64,000 nt of DNA. Origin: Luzula sylvatica (taxonomy: Eukaryota > Streptophyta > Magnoliopsida > Poales > Juncaceae). This document shows, piece after piece, positions 32,301 to 43,662 of this stretch (positions within the stretch are counted from its first letter, which is position 1; each line of letters opens with the position of its first letter). Below the pieces are notes generated by a model that worked only from the letters and a program-made list of their open reading frames with translations, was not told where the DNA came from and ran no database searches. The position numbers and the translations under genes were made by a program. The DNA lies in contig OX326957.1 of assembly GCA_946800325.1 (NCBI GenBank), forward strand, positions 16,242,591 through 16,306,590. The letters run 5' to 3'.

Positions 32301-35211
32301 TTAATTATCATTTATTTGTACTAAGTATATAAATCAATAAAGCAAACAATCATGCTCCGCCTGACGGTGTTTGAAACTCCGCAAAAGACATTTCGTAAAT
32401 AGTTTTCAAAATTTGATTATTTCGTTAATAAACATTTTCAACTTGGTTATTAACAAAAAATTGCCTATATTTTAAAACTATGATAACATAAACTTTCAAA
32501 ATATAATATATTTTAAACAACAAAACATTTGAAAATATGATACTTTTAAAAATAGTTTTTCTGAACAACTGTTCATCGTCTTCATTTTATATTATATTTA
32601 AAATATCTATTTTCCTTGTCTTCCCTTCCCTATCCTTTACTTTTTTTATCTATGAACCAAGCAAAACCTAATAAAAAGAGAAAGATTAAATAACTAGATT
32701 TGACGTACCTCAGAATTTTCTGTACTGTTTTTTACTTGCATCATTGAAATATCAAACGGCGTCATGCCTTTCTTATTTGCTATACTGAAGTCAACCGCTT
32801 TGTTTGCCAAAAGAGGAAACATAGCAACTTGGCATTTATTCTCCACTGCTAGGTGCAATGGTGTGTTTCCTTCATTATCAGTTTGATTGATCATTTTCTC
32901 TAGTATCTGTTTCCATACCTTAAGCAGATGATTGTTACGTAGGCTTTCAAATAGTGTACGACGTTTCGAAAGGAACCCACCGTATTGTTCTCCAAATAAT
33001 TCACCGAACGTATTTGAAATGTTTTGTTCAGCAGCAATGCTGTGCAGAAAATTCCTTCCACGGCGATCCTGCAGCTCCCCAGAATCAAGGCATTTTTCCA
33101 TGAAAATAAGAATCATTCTAGCATGTCCCTCGCGAGCAGCAACATGGACAGGAAATAATCCATCTGAATCCTTTGAATAAGCCAGCCTACGATCAGTTTC
33201 TAACAAGAATTCGACTATACCGATATTTCCAGCCAACACAGCACGATGAATGGCAGAACTGTAGTTGATGTCTGCTGAGTCTGGCGTCTCTATAGACGTA
33301 TCAATAATTCCTGTCACCCAAGTATAACAAAAGTTAGATGCGAGTATTTGGTAACTTACTGTTGTGTTACAAAAAGTAATGAAGGCATGGACGATCTAAA
33401 AAAAGTTAGCTGCGAGTATTTCGTTAATATTACTTGTCATTGACAGTATCATACGCCACTGAAAATCCATTATTTAACTAGCAGGTTTCTAGTTTTTGTT
33501 ATATTTTTGTTTTCATTTTATTTTGGCCGGTAAAGTAAAAAAATTGTCACTGAAAATTCTGAAATATATATCAACGGCGGCATTCAAAAGTACCGCCAGT
33601 TCTAATTTTGACTTATGCCTCATTTTAATGTGTGTTTTTGGAGAAATGGAGGATTGGAGTATCGTTTTTTTTTTCTTCAACAAGGCAGGGAGTATTTGCA
33701 TATTTACTAAGATCTTAATTATTAGATTTTAACAGCAATAATTCATGGGAATAAATCGAGCTGAGAGAGCAGCCGAACGCTACCAACGAATCCAAAAATG
33801 CCAAAAGAGCTGTCGAGGTCGATCCGGTGGTGGAAAAGCTTTACCGCATGACGCAGGAGTGTGCAGTATTCAGTGGCGGAACGCGGAATATTAAAAGAAT
33901 TGGTTTGGGTCATGGGCCTTTCCAAATACCTTCATATCCCTCCCATATGATCATGAGTTACTTCTCCATCGATTAAATTTAACCTTCCTATTAATTCTCA
34001 GTTTAGTCTATTCGGAAAGATTTTTTCTATTTTGGAAACAAATAATTAGAAAATCTCAAATAGCCATGGCAATGGAGAAATTCTTTAGCACTACCAAGAT
34101 CAATGTATATATCTAGTGGTCAAATGTATTTTATTAGTATAACAGTGTAAATTTTATTGTTTGCCTCCCAAAAAAATAGTACAGTGTAATTTCAGAATCA
34201 GTATTTTATTTTGTCCCTCCAAAAATCGTGTCAAGATCCGCCACTGGTCATATGTGTTTTTTTTTTACAATATTTGTATTGATTTGATTACTAAATTTTT
34301 TTAATGGTGACTTGGACAACTGCATTATTAAAACAGTTTAATAATATTTGTATTGATTTTATTACTTAGTACTTTAATATTTGTATTGATCTTATGTCGG
34401 ATAAAAAGTTTCAACGAGCTTTCACTCTATGAATTTGTTATGTAATAGAATTAGGCTTTTCTGTTTAATTTATATCAAAGATTGAATTATTTGATCTTAC
34501 AGGTGTTCGATTAAATATGACAAACTCCAAATTTAAATGATTAATATCAGATAAATATTATAATAAATATTAATATTTTTCATAAACAGTATGTATATAT
34601 TGACTAGTATACGGTATACCTAGTAATTCATTATTCATTGCATTCATAACCGGTCATTATTTACTTGTGAAACATTGTCATGTATATATGGAACTTACAC
34701 TATTGGTATTAATTGTCGTAACTGATAGGATTAAATCCAAGTAATTCTACACAATATGTTCTTGCAACATGATGATTCGATGTAGGATGTGGATCGAATT
34801 AAATTAAACAAATTTTGTAATTTGAATACAATATCCAACATAAGATTAATATTCTGTTGCGAAATCATGTTGTGTAGAATTACTCATTAAACCCTAGGTC
34901 AAGAAACGTATATGCCTTTGGATTATAAATATGACTTTACCGCATTCTAATTAGTGGTTAGATATGAAGTCCCCTACATCCTTGATATATATAGTTTTGA
35001 TACGTCAATCGAGATTGTTTTAATAATGTTGATTGAAATGATTTAACTCTCAAATCGATGTTTAGTATAATTGAGTCAATTAAAAAAATTAATCAATCTA
35101 ATTAAGTATTCTCAATTGACGCATCAAGAATGATTTATTGAGTTATGGAAGCATGATATATTTCCTAGCATAGACAGAGAGTTGTATCATAGATATGTAG
35201 ACATGTAATAC

Positions 35212-35250
<39 letters not shown>

Positions 35251-35783
35251 CAATGGCCAACACTCTTGTTTGGCCAACGTCGGCCAACACCACTTATTTC
35301 AATAAATCTAAACATGAGAATCGAATTTTAACCGTATAGATATGATTTATATTATTTGAGAATGTTGTAGATTCAATTTCATGAAAATAAAAATTTCTAT
35401 CATACTTATCATAGTACTTCAAAAAAATTAACGGTTGAAATTAGTTACAACATGAATCATCATTAAATAAATTTTGAAATTGGATTTTTTTGGTTTGGAT
35501 GTATTTTAAATCATATAGATAGGTTAAGGATGAATTTTTACTAGGTTTCGAATTTCTCTTCATGGAAATCTATAAATTTACCGAAATGGACGGTTGTGAA
35601 AATATGTTATCGATTTTGTTAGATACAAAAATCAAAATTGTACAAAATTTATTCTACATCGTATCTAAATGATATTAAACATATCTATACGGTTAAAATT
35701 CGATTATAATATTTATATTTAATGAAATAAGTGGTGTTGGCCGACGTTGGCCAAACAAGAGTGTTGGCCATTGATCCTATCCC

Positions 35784-35839
<56 letters not shown>

Positions 35840-37111
35840 TTATTCATATATATCTTACATACTCTATATAACCCCTTACATATTTCATTATACTATTTTC
35901 CATAAATAATATATTATTCCAATTTGGGTATTGAAGAAGATTATCATCCGTTGTTCTCATGGACATGATCCAAACAACGATATTTCAGGATTATGTTGGG
36001 ATATTTCCGTCAGTATGTACGAACAAACGAAATAATGTATAAGGACAACGTTAATGCGATCCGGATAAACGATTTCAGATTTACGATGTTTTTATTGATG
36101 TTAATTTTGTATGTATTATAAATACTAAATATTATTAATTAATATATTTTATTTTTTTTATCAATATCCGAATATATCGTTTTATTATAATTTATTTTAA
36201 TAATAGGGACATCCGAAAAATATTTGGTGGAATGTTTGTCTGTTTACATTCTTTGATAATGTATCTTCTTTGTTGTTTCAGTGTAATTTTGAGGTTTAAG
36301 CACCAATTATGTGTGTATTTAATTTTTGGGAAATTTTCAAAAAAACCCCTATCTTTTGGATATTCTAAAAAACCCCCTATCTTTTTGGAAACTCCAAAAA
36401 AGCCCCTCTATCAAACTTTTATTTTCAAATACGCCCCTATGGGGTTAAAATTAACCATTAATGGTGTTAAAAAAAATGTATGACCAAGATACCCTTGTAT
36501 TTGCATATGTATATTTTTGTTAATTTTTCATTAATTTTATTAATTTTAAGAAAATTCATAATTATTTTTTAACATATCGTGATTTCACAAAAATAAAATT
36601 ATTAAATGTTGTGTTTGTATAATTTTAACATTTCATTTATTATTCAATAAAAATTAACATCAGATAATAATAAATTAAACACCTTGAAAATATATTGACA
36701 GAAAAATATTTCTTTAAATTTCTAGTTATTTTTATTTTCGTTCTTCTTTTTTGTATTTTTTTAATAGTTTCATGATATTTTAATTAAATATTTGTAAGGT
36801 GTTCTTTCAATATTGTTGTTCATTTTATCATTATTTTATGTTAGTTTTTCAGGAAAAAAAATATAAAACTCAAATATATATAATGTATGAATATTAAGAT
36901 TATATAAATATAACATATGATAATTATTTTTTTAAAATTATTATAAGCTAAAAAAATATTAGGACTTTTTAAAAATTAATACAAATAACAAAAATATTCT
37001 TTTAATTACTACATATGTAACATATGATTTATATATGATGGTTCAAATAAAAATATTAATAATTCATCAATATAATTAATGAACGTGTCAACACATTAAT
37101 GAATCCTAGAG

Positions 37112-37200
<89 letters not shown>

Positions 37201-37405
37201 GGAGGCTAGCATACTTAATTAAGTATTAAAGATTTTGGTACTTAATATATTTTAACTAATGAATTTGTATTGAGATTTGTGTTTTTTTCATGATGATCAT
37301 GAAATTTTGTGCATATCATTAAATACACAAATCTTAATACAAATTCAATAGTTAAAAAACATGAAGTATCAAAAAAGTATTACTTAATTAAGTATGTTAG
37401 CCTCC

Positions 37406-37456
<51 letters not shown>

Positions 37457-38263
37457 AACTGAACAAACACAAATTTTAGCTGGCATTAATTACCTGCAGT
37501 TTGAGGACCAGAGTTTTGTTGGGAGCCATGTCGTCGGTTGATTAGTCCGGGTCCCAATATTTCAGTCATTGTGGTTACCACTGGACTGTTCCGACCATTA
37601 ATGGCGACGTCCAGTGCAGATTTTTGATTATTATCAACTTCGTTTGCACATCGTGGATCAATGCCAATCAATTTACGTACGACCTCCACATGGTTATGTC
37701 TAGCTGCCCCATGTAAGGGCGTCTCTCCATGCTGGTTTTTGGCCATAACCAACCTCTTTGATACGCTCTCTCCTTCATTAGGTCAAATATTATATGTAAG
37801 TAACTAATCAAAATGTTTGTTACAATTTAAGTTCAGTTCAGCTAAAACAAAGTAATTGGTACAGGAGTTAGCATGCCAAATCAGGTTTCTGTGAGGTATA
37901 ATATATACCTGCAAATTCTATGAGCGCGAGGACTACTTCCTGTTGGCCAGCCATAGCAGCGCAGTGGAGAGGTGTCTCGAGCATCTTGTTGCATATTTCC
38001 AAGAGAGATCCATCTTTCCTGCATACTCTACCCACAAGCACATCATGGCCATAAGTGCAGAGTACATGAAGAACGGTATTGCCCATAAAAGTACAACTCT
38101 TGAGGTCGATGGGGACCTCTACCACCCGGACATTCAATACCGTGCGTTGAACATATCCGTCTAATTGCAACATTTGCGTTAAGTCTCCCGGGTGACCTTC
38201 TATTGCCGCCTTAAGAAGGCCGTCCGGCATATCTCTTACAACGGTTGTTTCGTTTTCAGCCAT
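29395..38263 (-). CDS. Ankyrin repeat protein with PGG domain (ACD6-like), four exons
   Basis: Exons read from GT/AG junctions with continuous frame are 38263-37909, 37772-37494, 33310-32709 and 30051-29395, giving 630 aa. Donors include GAG|GTACGT (exon 3); acceptors include ACAG|GA and GGCAG|GAC. Residues 1 to about 400 carry ankyrin repeats (GNTVLHVLCTYGH, ETPLHCAAMAGQQ, ETPLHGAARHNHV, SAIHRAVLAGNIG, GLFPVHVAAREGH, GNTPLHLAVENK). The PGG motif (FTLPGGY) is at about 474-476 and about four membrane segments follow to the C-terminus. Length and order match the plant ACD6/ITN1 family, membrane proteins linked in Arabidopsis to defence and salicylate signalling. The start is the first ATG of exon 1 (MAENETT). 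Introns are 136 bp, 4.2 kb and 2.7 kb, the last two filled with transposons. It looks intact; expression is unknown. Confidence 0.88.
30247..32462. mobile_element. Foldback element with about 0.5-kb inverted arms in intron 3
   Basis: The left arm, about 30247-30785, is the imperfect reverse complement of 31949-32462 plus 31028-31055, the right arm being split by an hAT insertion. Both arms contain the same blocks, for example around the TTGCGGA...TTTCAAAC ends and the CCATCTATTAAAT inner part. No ORF. The superfamily is unresolved. Confidence 0.8.
31048..31956. mobile_element. Non-autonomous hAT element with GGATCC-rich ends, nested in the foldback arm
   Basis: Element 31056-31948 is flanked by an 8-bp duplication TGTGTAAT (31048-31055 and 31949-31956), the hAT signature. 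Its ends are TAGGGGTGTAAAC and the near complement of CATTTACATCCCTA. Both subterminal regions are packed with GGATCCGGAT-like words, and the core is AT-rich. No transposase. Confidence 0.88.
33311..35247. other. Intron 2 of the ankyrin-PGG gene, 3' part
   Basis: Mostly AT-rich. A GC-richer island at about 33745-33930 looks like a relic of something else but encodes nothing I recognise. A TA microsatellite at 35216-35247 borders the MITE. Confidence 0.5.
35248..35776. mobile_element. 529-bp MITE with about 53-bp terminal inverted repeats
   Basis: It begins GATCAATGGCCAACACTC and ends with the exact complement; the arms match perfectly for about 53 bp. It is flanked by TA microsatellites, which hide any TA duplication. 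AT-rich core, no ORF. It lies in intron 2. Confidence 0.85.
35783..35834. repeat. (TA)n(GA)n compound microsatellite
   Basis: A TA run followed directly by a GA run in intron 2, next to the MITE right end. Confidence 0.9.
36310..36500. repeat. Repeat-like CCCCTATCTTTTGGA motif region
   Basis: Three spaced copies of AAAAA(G/C)CCCCTATC-type words followed by CGCCCCTATGGGG. This pattern resembles subterminal repeats of plant TIR transposons, but no matching second end was found. Confidence 0.4.
37114..37454. mobile_element. 211-bp MITE (37198-37408) embedded in TA microsatellite
   Basis: The ends GAGGGAGGCTAGCATACTT and AAGTATGTTAGCCTCCCTC are inverted repeats with one mismatch, and the whole element is close to a palindrome. 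(TA)n tracts lie on both sides (37114-37197 and 37409-37454). The TA target and small size suggest a Stowaway/mariner-type MITE. It lies in intron 2, close to exon 2. Confidence 0.8.
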
Positions 38264-38360
38264 TAATTCTCTTTTTTGGTGAAATGGTTAATTTTTCTAT
38301 GAAAAGATCACTTAATTGATACAAAATGAGTTTCATGTCAAGAGAAAAATATAATATATA

Positions 38361-38809
38361 TAGGGATGTTCAAACGGTTTGCTTTATTCGAATATCGAAT
38401 CGAATCGGTCGAATTCGATTTAATCGGTTCGGTTTGTCGATTTATTTGGTTCGGTTCAGTTCAAAAAATAGTATTGTCTGATTTATTCGGTTCGGTTCGG
38501 TTCGCTTTTGATATTCTGAAAACTAATTCAACCGAACCGACCGAATAATATCTCATTTTTCATTATTTTTTTTATATGTTAATATTAAATTATGAAAAAT
38601 TGATATAATAATCTTATAAAATTATATAATTATATTTCATAAATTTTGGAAAGTTAAAACGGTCCAACCGAATAAATCGGCTTAACCAAAAAATAATCTT
38701 TTTGATAAATTTATTTTTATTTTAAAATTATAATATTTTTTATTCGATTTAACCGAATAAATCGAATAAGGTTTATTTAGTTTTATTTTTAATCGATTGA
38801 ACATCCCTA
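38361..38809. mobile_element. hAT-like non-autonomous element upstream of the ankyrin-PGG gene
   Basis: The ends TAGGGATGTTCAAACGG and the near complement of GATTGAACATCCCTA enclose a GGTTCG/AACCGA-rich, AT-rich body of the same architecture as 31056-31948. A clean 8-bp duplication could not be read because the flanks are TA-rich. It starts about 100 bp upstream of the ATG at 38263, so it may form part of the promoter. Confidence 0.6.
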
Positions 38810-39151
38810 CTAATATATAACAATTGGTACAGAGTTGACTAATGGACACACACACCCCCTCCCCTTCCCCATAGCTGTTCTTTTAAATGAATAATAATAA
38901 CAGGGATGGACCAAGTGACAGTTTCTTAAAATAACTATAATTATATTATATTTAATTTATATATTGTGATGCATCTCATTTCAAAGATTGTGGCGTGACT
39001 AGGCGTGACTAGGTGTGATACAACAAAAATTATATATTATGACAAATTATAAATTTAAATTTCATTTACATCAATGAAAAAATCACGGACTCTTCTCCAT
39101 TTACTTATTTTTTTTTTTTTTCACTATGATGATTGAATCGGTAATCGTTGA

Positions 39152-39345
39152 ACATGCATGCACGTTTGCCAATCATTTTCATCAAATAAATGTATGCACG
39201 TCTACTAATCACATTTTCTTCAAGAAAATGTATGCACGTTTACCAATCATTTTCATCAAATAAATGTATGCACGTCTACTAATCACATCTTCTTCAAGAA
39301 AATGTATGCACGTCTACCAATCATATTTTTTTTTTTTTTTTTTTT
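39152..39345. repeat. Tandem repeat, about 76-bp unit
   Basis: Repeated blocks contain ATGTATGCACGT and (C/T)TACCAATCA, alternating between TTTTCATCAAATAA and CTTCAAGAAA spacers, ending at a poly-T tract. Confidence 0.8.
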
Positions 39346-40123
39346 GAATTACCAATCATATTTTTCATGTAAAGGTTTTTTTGTTATTTGTAATTTTCGG
39401 AATTTTCTATGATTTTTTGTTTTGTTTCTAATATACCCCAATAAAGTAGTAATTTCATGTATATCCCTTCAAAACTTCAAAATATCAAATATATCCCTCT
39501 AAACTTTATAATATCAAATTTATCCTTCACAAATTAAATAAATATCAAATTTACATTTTAAAATTTTGAAAGCTATCAAATTTATCCTCACAAAACTCAG
39601 ATTCTATCAAATTAGTCTCAACTGTTAACTTGTCATCCATTAATCATAATTTAATAATATTAATCACAAAAAACAAATTTAAATGACAATAATATCCCTG
39701 CTAATTATTTCTATCTTTTATTTACTGCAAACTCTTCATCTTCTCTTGTTCTCCATCTATGCTCGACCAAAGGTCCACATTCTCTTATCTGACTCTACTC
39801 AGCCAAATAGGGCTCCGAATCTGATCCATATTTCTTGTGTGATTTTTGTTCTTCAAATGTCTGCAATGTTTGGGTAAGCACCTCTAGATATCTATTTTCT
39901 TTTTTGTGCGATTTTCCTTTTCTTATCTGACTCTAGTTGTAATTGACCCCAATGATAAAGGGGACTGATTTGAGTAAAAAGGATCTGATTAAATATGCTT
40001 TTTGATGAAATACTCTAGTTGTAATTAACCCCTGTGATAAAAAGATCTGATTATTTATCGGTGCATTTTGTTCATCTCTGAATCGGAATCGGTCGAGTTA
40101 TAAGTATCTAACTTCTCTGCTAT

Positions 40124-40662
40124 TTGGTTTCATTTAGGGAAGGTTCATTTAATTACAAGTTAAAAGTGAGGTACGGAGGTTACTTCAAACTAGTCAAAAA
40201 TTCATCGAAAAAAAAATATTGCTTTCCCAAACAAAAAACTTTGTTTGCGGATACTCTAACCTATAAGTTAAATGATTTAAGGGAAGAGATTGAAAATCTG
40301 TTTCCATGGGAGAACAATCGAGTTGTTTCTATGTTGTTTCTCGATAGAAATACCGAACAACAACCAATGGATACACGTAGATGTGGGTTATGGAATTTAT
40401 CCACCAGTTTTAAAATGCCCATCCGGACGTCCTCGGAAGAATCGAATAAGGGCAGCCGATGAACCCAAGAAAAAAACACAAATGTAAACGATGTGGTTTT
40501 TATGGACACCATCAAAATACTTGCAAAAATAATGTCCCCATTGATAGTAATGTGGGGAATATAACCGGCACCGGTGTATTTGGGGCTTCACCTTCATCAC
40601 AAACAACAAATAGAAAAAGGTTCAAAATATTAGTTAAATTTGTAATTATTCAAAAATATTAG
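40124..40662 (+). pseudogene. MULE transposase, internally deleted and frameshifted
   Basis: The first part (frame of 40124) has the N-terminal look of plant MuDR-type transposases (YKLKVRYGGYFK). It then switches frame to WIHVDVGYGIYPPVLKCPSG and GRPRKNRIRAADEPKKK, and switches again to a zinc knuckle CKRCGFYGHHQNTC (C-x2-C-x4-H-x4-C), the usual end of these proteins. The whole catalytic DDE core between them is missing. An acceptor-like TTTCATTTAG precedes the first part. Non-functional. Confidence 0.6.
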
Positions 40663-40970
40663 TTAACTTTAGTCTAATATGATGTCATTGTTGAAATGTA
40701 GGGGGCGAGGAAAAAAAAATCAAACCCTTCGCTTCAATACCATGTGTTTACACAAGACAATATTTAAGAGTGGGCATGAATTCAATTTTGTTATGTTGTG
40801 TGGTACCAATTTATTGTACCAGATTATGTTTGTTTTCTTTTGATATTTGCATGGAGATTAAATATTATTGATTTTGATATTCTATTTGTGTGATAATTTA
40901 TTGTTTTGATATTTTATACGTAGTCATAACATTTTATATAGGGGAATGGGAAAGAACCAACAAAAAAGAA

Positions 40971-41553
40971 ATTAAAACCTATGTTACGCGGATACTTCAA
41001 AAACGCAGAAGTATCCTGAGAATACGGGTATCCGATACGGATACGGGTACGATACGGCTAGGATACGTATCGGATACGCCACGTGGCGTATCCGATTATT
41101 TTAATATTTATTTTTTTCCGGATACGGCAGGGATACGGCAGGATACGGCAGGATACGGCTGGGATACGTTCAGGATACGGCTGGGATACTTCATTTAGGA
41201 TACTTCGGCCCATTATATATTTTGGCCCATAATATTTTTAAATAAATTATATAGGATACTTCTAGGATACTTCTAGGATACTTCTAAATTAATTCTTGGA
41301 TACTTCTAGAATAAATTTAAAATATTTTTATGATACTTGTATTGTTATGTTGATTTTATTTATTGTCATGATATTTAAATTCAAAATATTATTTAATTTA
41401 TTATTTATTTATTTATTATATACAATATAAATATATTAAAATAATAATTATATAGCCGTATCCGTATCCGTGATTTTTAATTACCGTATCGCCGCATCCG
41501 TATCGTATCGGATACGATACCCGTATCCGTATCCGTGCAACATAGATTAAAAC
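40971..41553. mobile_element. Non-autonomous hAT element with GGATACG-rich ends
   Basis: Element 40979-41545 is flanked by the 8-bp duplication ATTAAAAC (40971-40978 and 41546-41553). Its ends are CTATGTTACGCGGATAC and the near complement GTATCCGTGCAACATAG. Both ends carry many GGATACGG words. No ORF. It is nested in the MULE. Confidence 0.87.
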
Positions 41554-42530
41554 TCATTCATGTTAAAACAACATACTCAATACATTTCACAAGACATTTA
41601 TACGAGAACGACACTCTGAAAACAACACATTCAACAATTCAGAAGGCATTTATGCGAGAACAATACATTCAATACACATGCAATATATTATGCGACAACA
41701 ATACATTCAATACACATTCAATATATTATACGAGAACAACACATTCAAATACAATAATACTCATAAAAGCAATTAAAAAATGAAACAACATAAAAACTTA
41801 TTGCATTCATGCATAAACACTTTACATAAAAACTTATTTCGGAAATGTTCGGGACTTTTTAGAAAGTTGCATCTCTCCGACCCATGATTTATGCGACATC
41901 TTCGTGAATTGCATAGTGCAATTGGTACCTGAAATTAAGGTTTAGATTATTATAATTCACGAATATCCAATATGTCCCTAACAATTGTATCAAATATATT
42001 CTTTCAAAGCAAACAATGTATCAAATTCCTCTAAAACTGGATTAACTTTGTTTAAACAATTCTTGATTTAATTTACGGATGTACCCTTTTAACCCTAATT
42101 ATCTGTCGTGGACTTCCTTTTTAATTCAATTCGAACGGTATGGACATATTTGACCATATTAGACAACTCTTTTTCCTTAATTCATCACAATTAGGTACTA
42201 ATCCTAATTTAGCTAATACTGGTATGGACATATTTGACCATATTAGACAACTATCTGTGTGGACTTCCTTTTTAATTCAATTATCTGTCCTGGGCTTCCT
42301 CTCGATTAACAATGGTATCAAATTAATCGATTTGACAGACAAAATCAAAATTAGGTACTAATCCTAATTTAGTTAATACTAATCTTATTTTAGTTCAATT
42401 TGTCCGCATGTTACTTTAAGTAATCAAACTGGCCCGATATAATCTAAACTAAACCTAATTTTCCCTAATTCAACATATTTGACCATATTAGACAACTATT
42501 TTTCCTTAATTCATCCCAATTAATCACCAA
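41554..42530. repeat. Short dispersed repeats inside the MULE
   Basis: CATTCAATACACAT/ATATTATRCGAGAACAAC blocks repeat at 41560-41750. The phrase ATTTGACCATATTAGACAAC repeats three times between 42140 and 42500 with TACTAATCCTAATTTAG. No coding signal is credible. Confidence 0.65.
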
Positions 42531-43662
42531 ATCGATCAAAAATCATGAACAAAAACATTTACCTTTGACTGCGTCACAATAGTACTGGAGCACTTAATCG
42601 AACACTGGCACCTCATTCTTGTACTAACTCCAGCGACGTACATTTTAGTAATTGAAGAAACTGAACCATATAAATAAGAAATGAACATAGTTGAAGAACG
42701 AAACTGTTCTTCTCTTCATCGTTCTACTGACACATCTTGTACTAGCGGAGCTTTTTAGGGATCTGGAGAACCAAATCGTGTTGCTTCAAACCTTCGTTGA
42801 AGAAGATGGCTCTTAGGGACCTAGAGGAGAATCAGCGAAGCTCTTAGTTGAAGAAGAAATGAACGAAAACTCACATCCAAACCACCTAGACGAAGAAAAA
42901 CTTGAATCTGTTTTGAAATAAGAAATGGCTTGTGGTTTTACTAGGATATTTTGCTGAAGGGTTCAAATGTCATTTGACATAATTTCTGTCAAAGTTAACA
43001 TTTATGTTAGTTTGAGATCAGTTTGAAAGAAATGGATTTTTAGAGGGATAAATTTGATATTATTAAGTTTAGAGGGATGAATTTGATATTTTAAATTTTT
43101 GAAGGGATATACCTGAAATTACCCCTATAATAAATAATCATAATACAACTATAAAAATATTTTGTTAAGTTTGAAATATTTAATATTTTCATCACAACAT
43201 TTTGAATGCATGGCCCAATCATTACTAAAATATTTTGTATCTATCATCAAACAATCATTTTTTCATTGTTCATATACTTTTCATGATAAACTTTTAATAA
43301 TGTTAAATGAGAAACATTTACGAATAGATGAATGATATGTTCAATTCTTTTTTGAAATAATAAAATATTGAATTATTTTATTTTTAAATTTTAAATTATT
43401 TTTTTAGTGATATGAATAGCGGTTATAAACTCGGGTTAGTACATCCAAAATGTCGAGGCCAGTTAAAGTTCAGTCCATAATGTGATTAATAAAACAATTT
43501 AACATTAGGGACAAACTAGTGGCATAACTTCATATATAAACACATTAAAGATAAAGAGTCAAATGACGATGAAGCAAACAGAACATAAGTTAAGTCTCAT
43601 AAACGCACAATACAGGGTAGCGAGTCCAATCATGAAGAGGCAAACAGAAGGTAACATAAAGC

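Larger units (their letters stand above)
39447..43126. mobile_element. Decayed Mutator-like element (MULE) with long terminal inverted repeats
   Basis: The left end (AGTAATTTCATGTATATCCC...) is the imperfect complement of the right end (...GGGATATACCTGAAATTACC) over roughly 100-200 bp, with several repeated ATCAAATTTATCCCTC words. Inside are transposase remnants (40124-40662), an hAT insertion (40979-41545) and repeats. A 9-bp duplication was not established. Confidence 0.6.
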
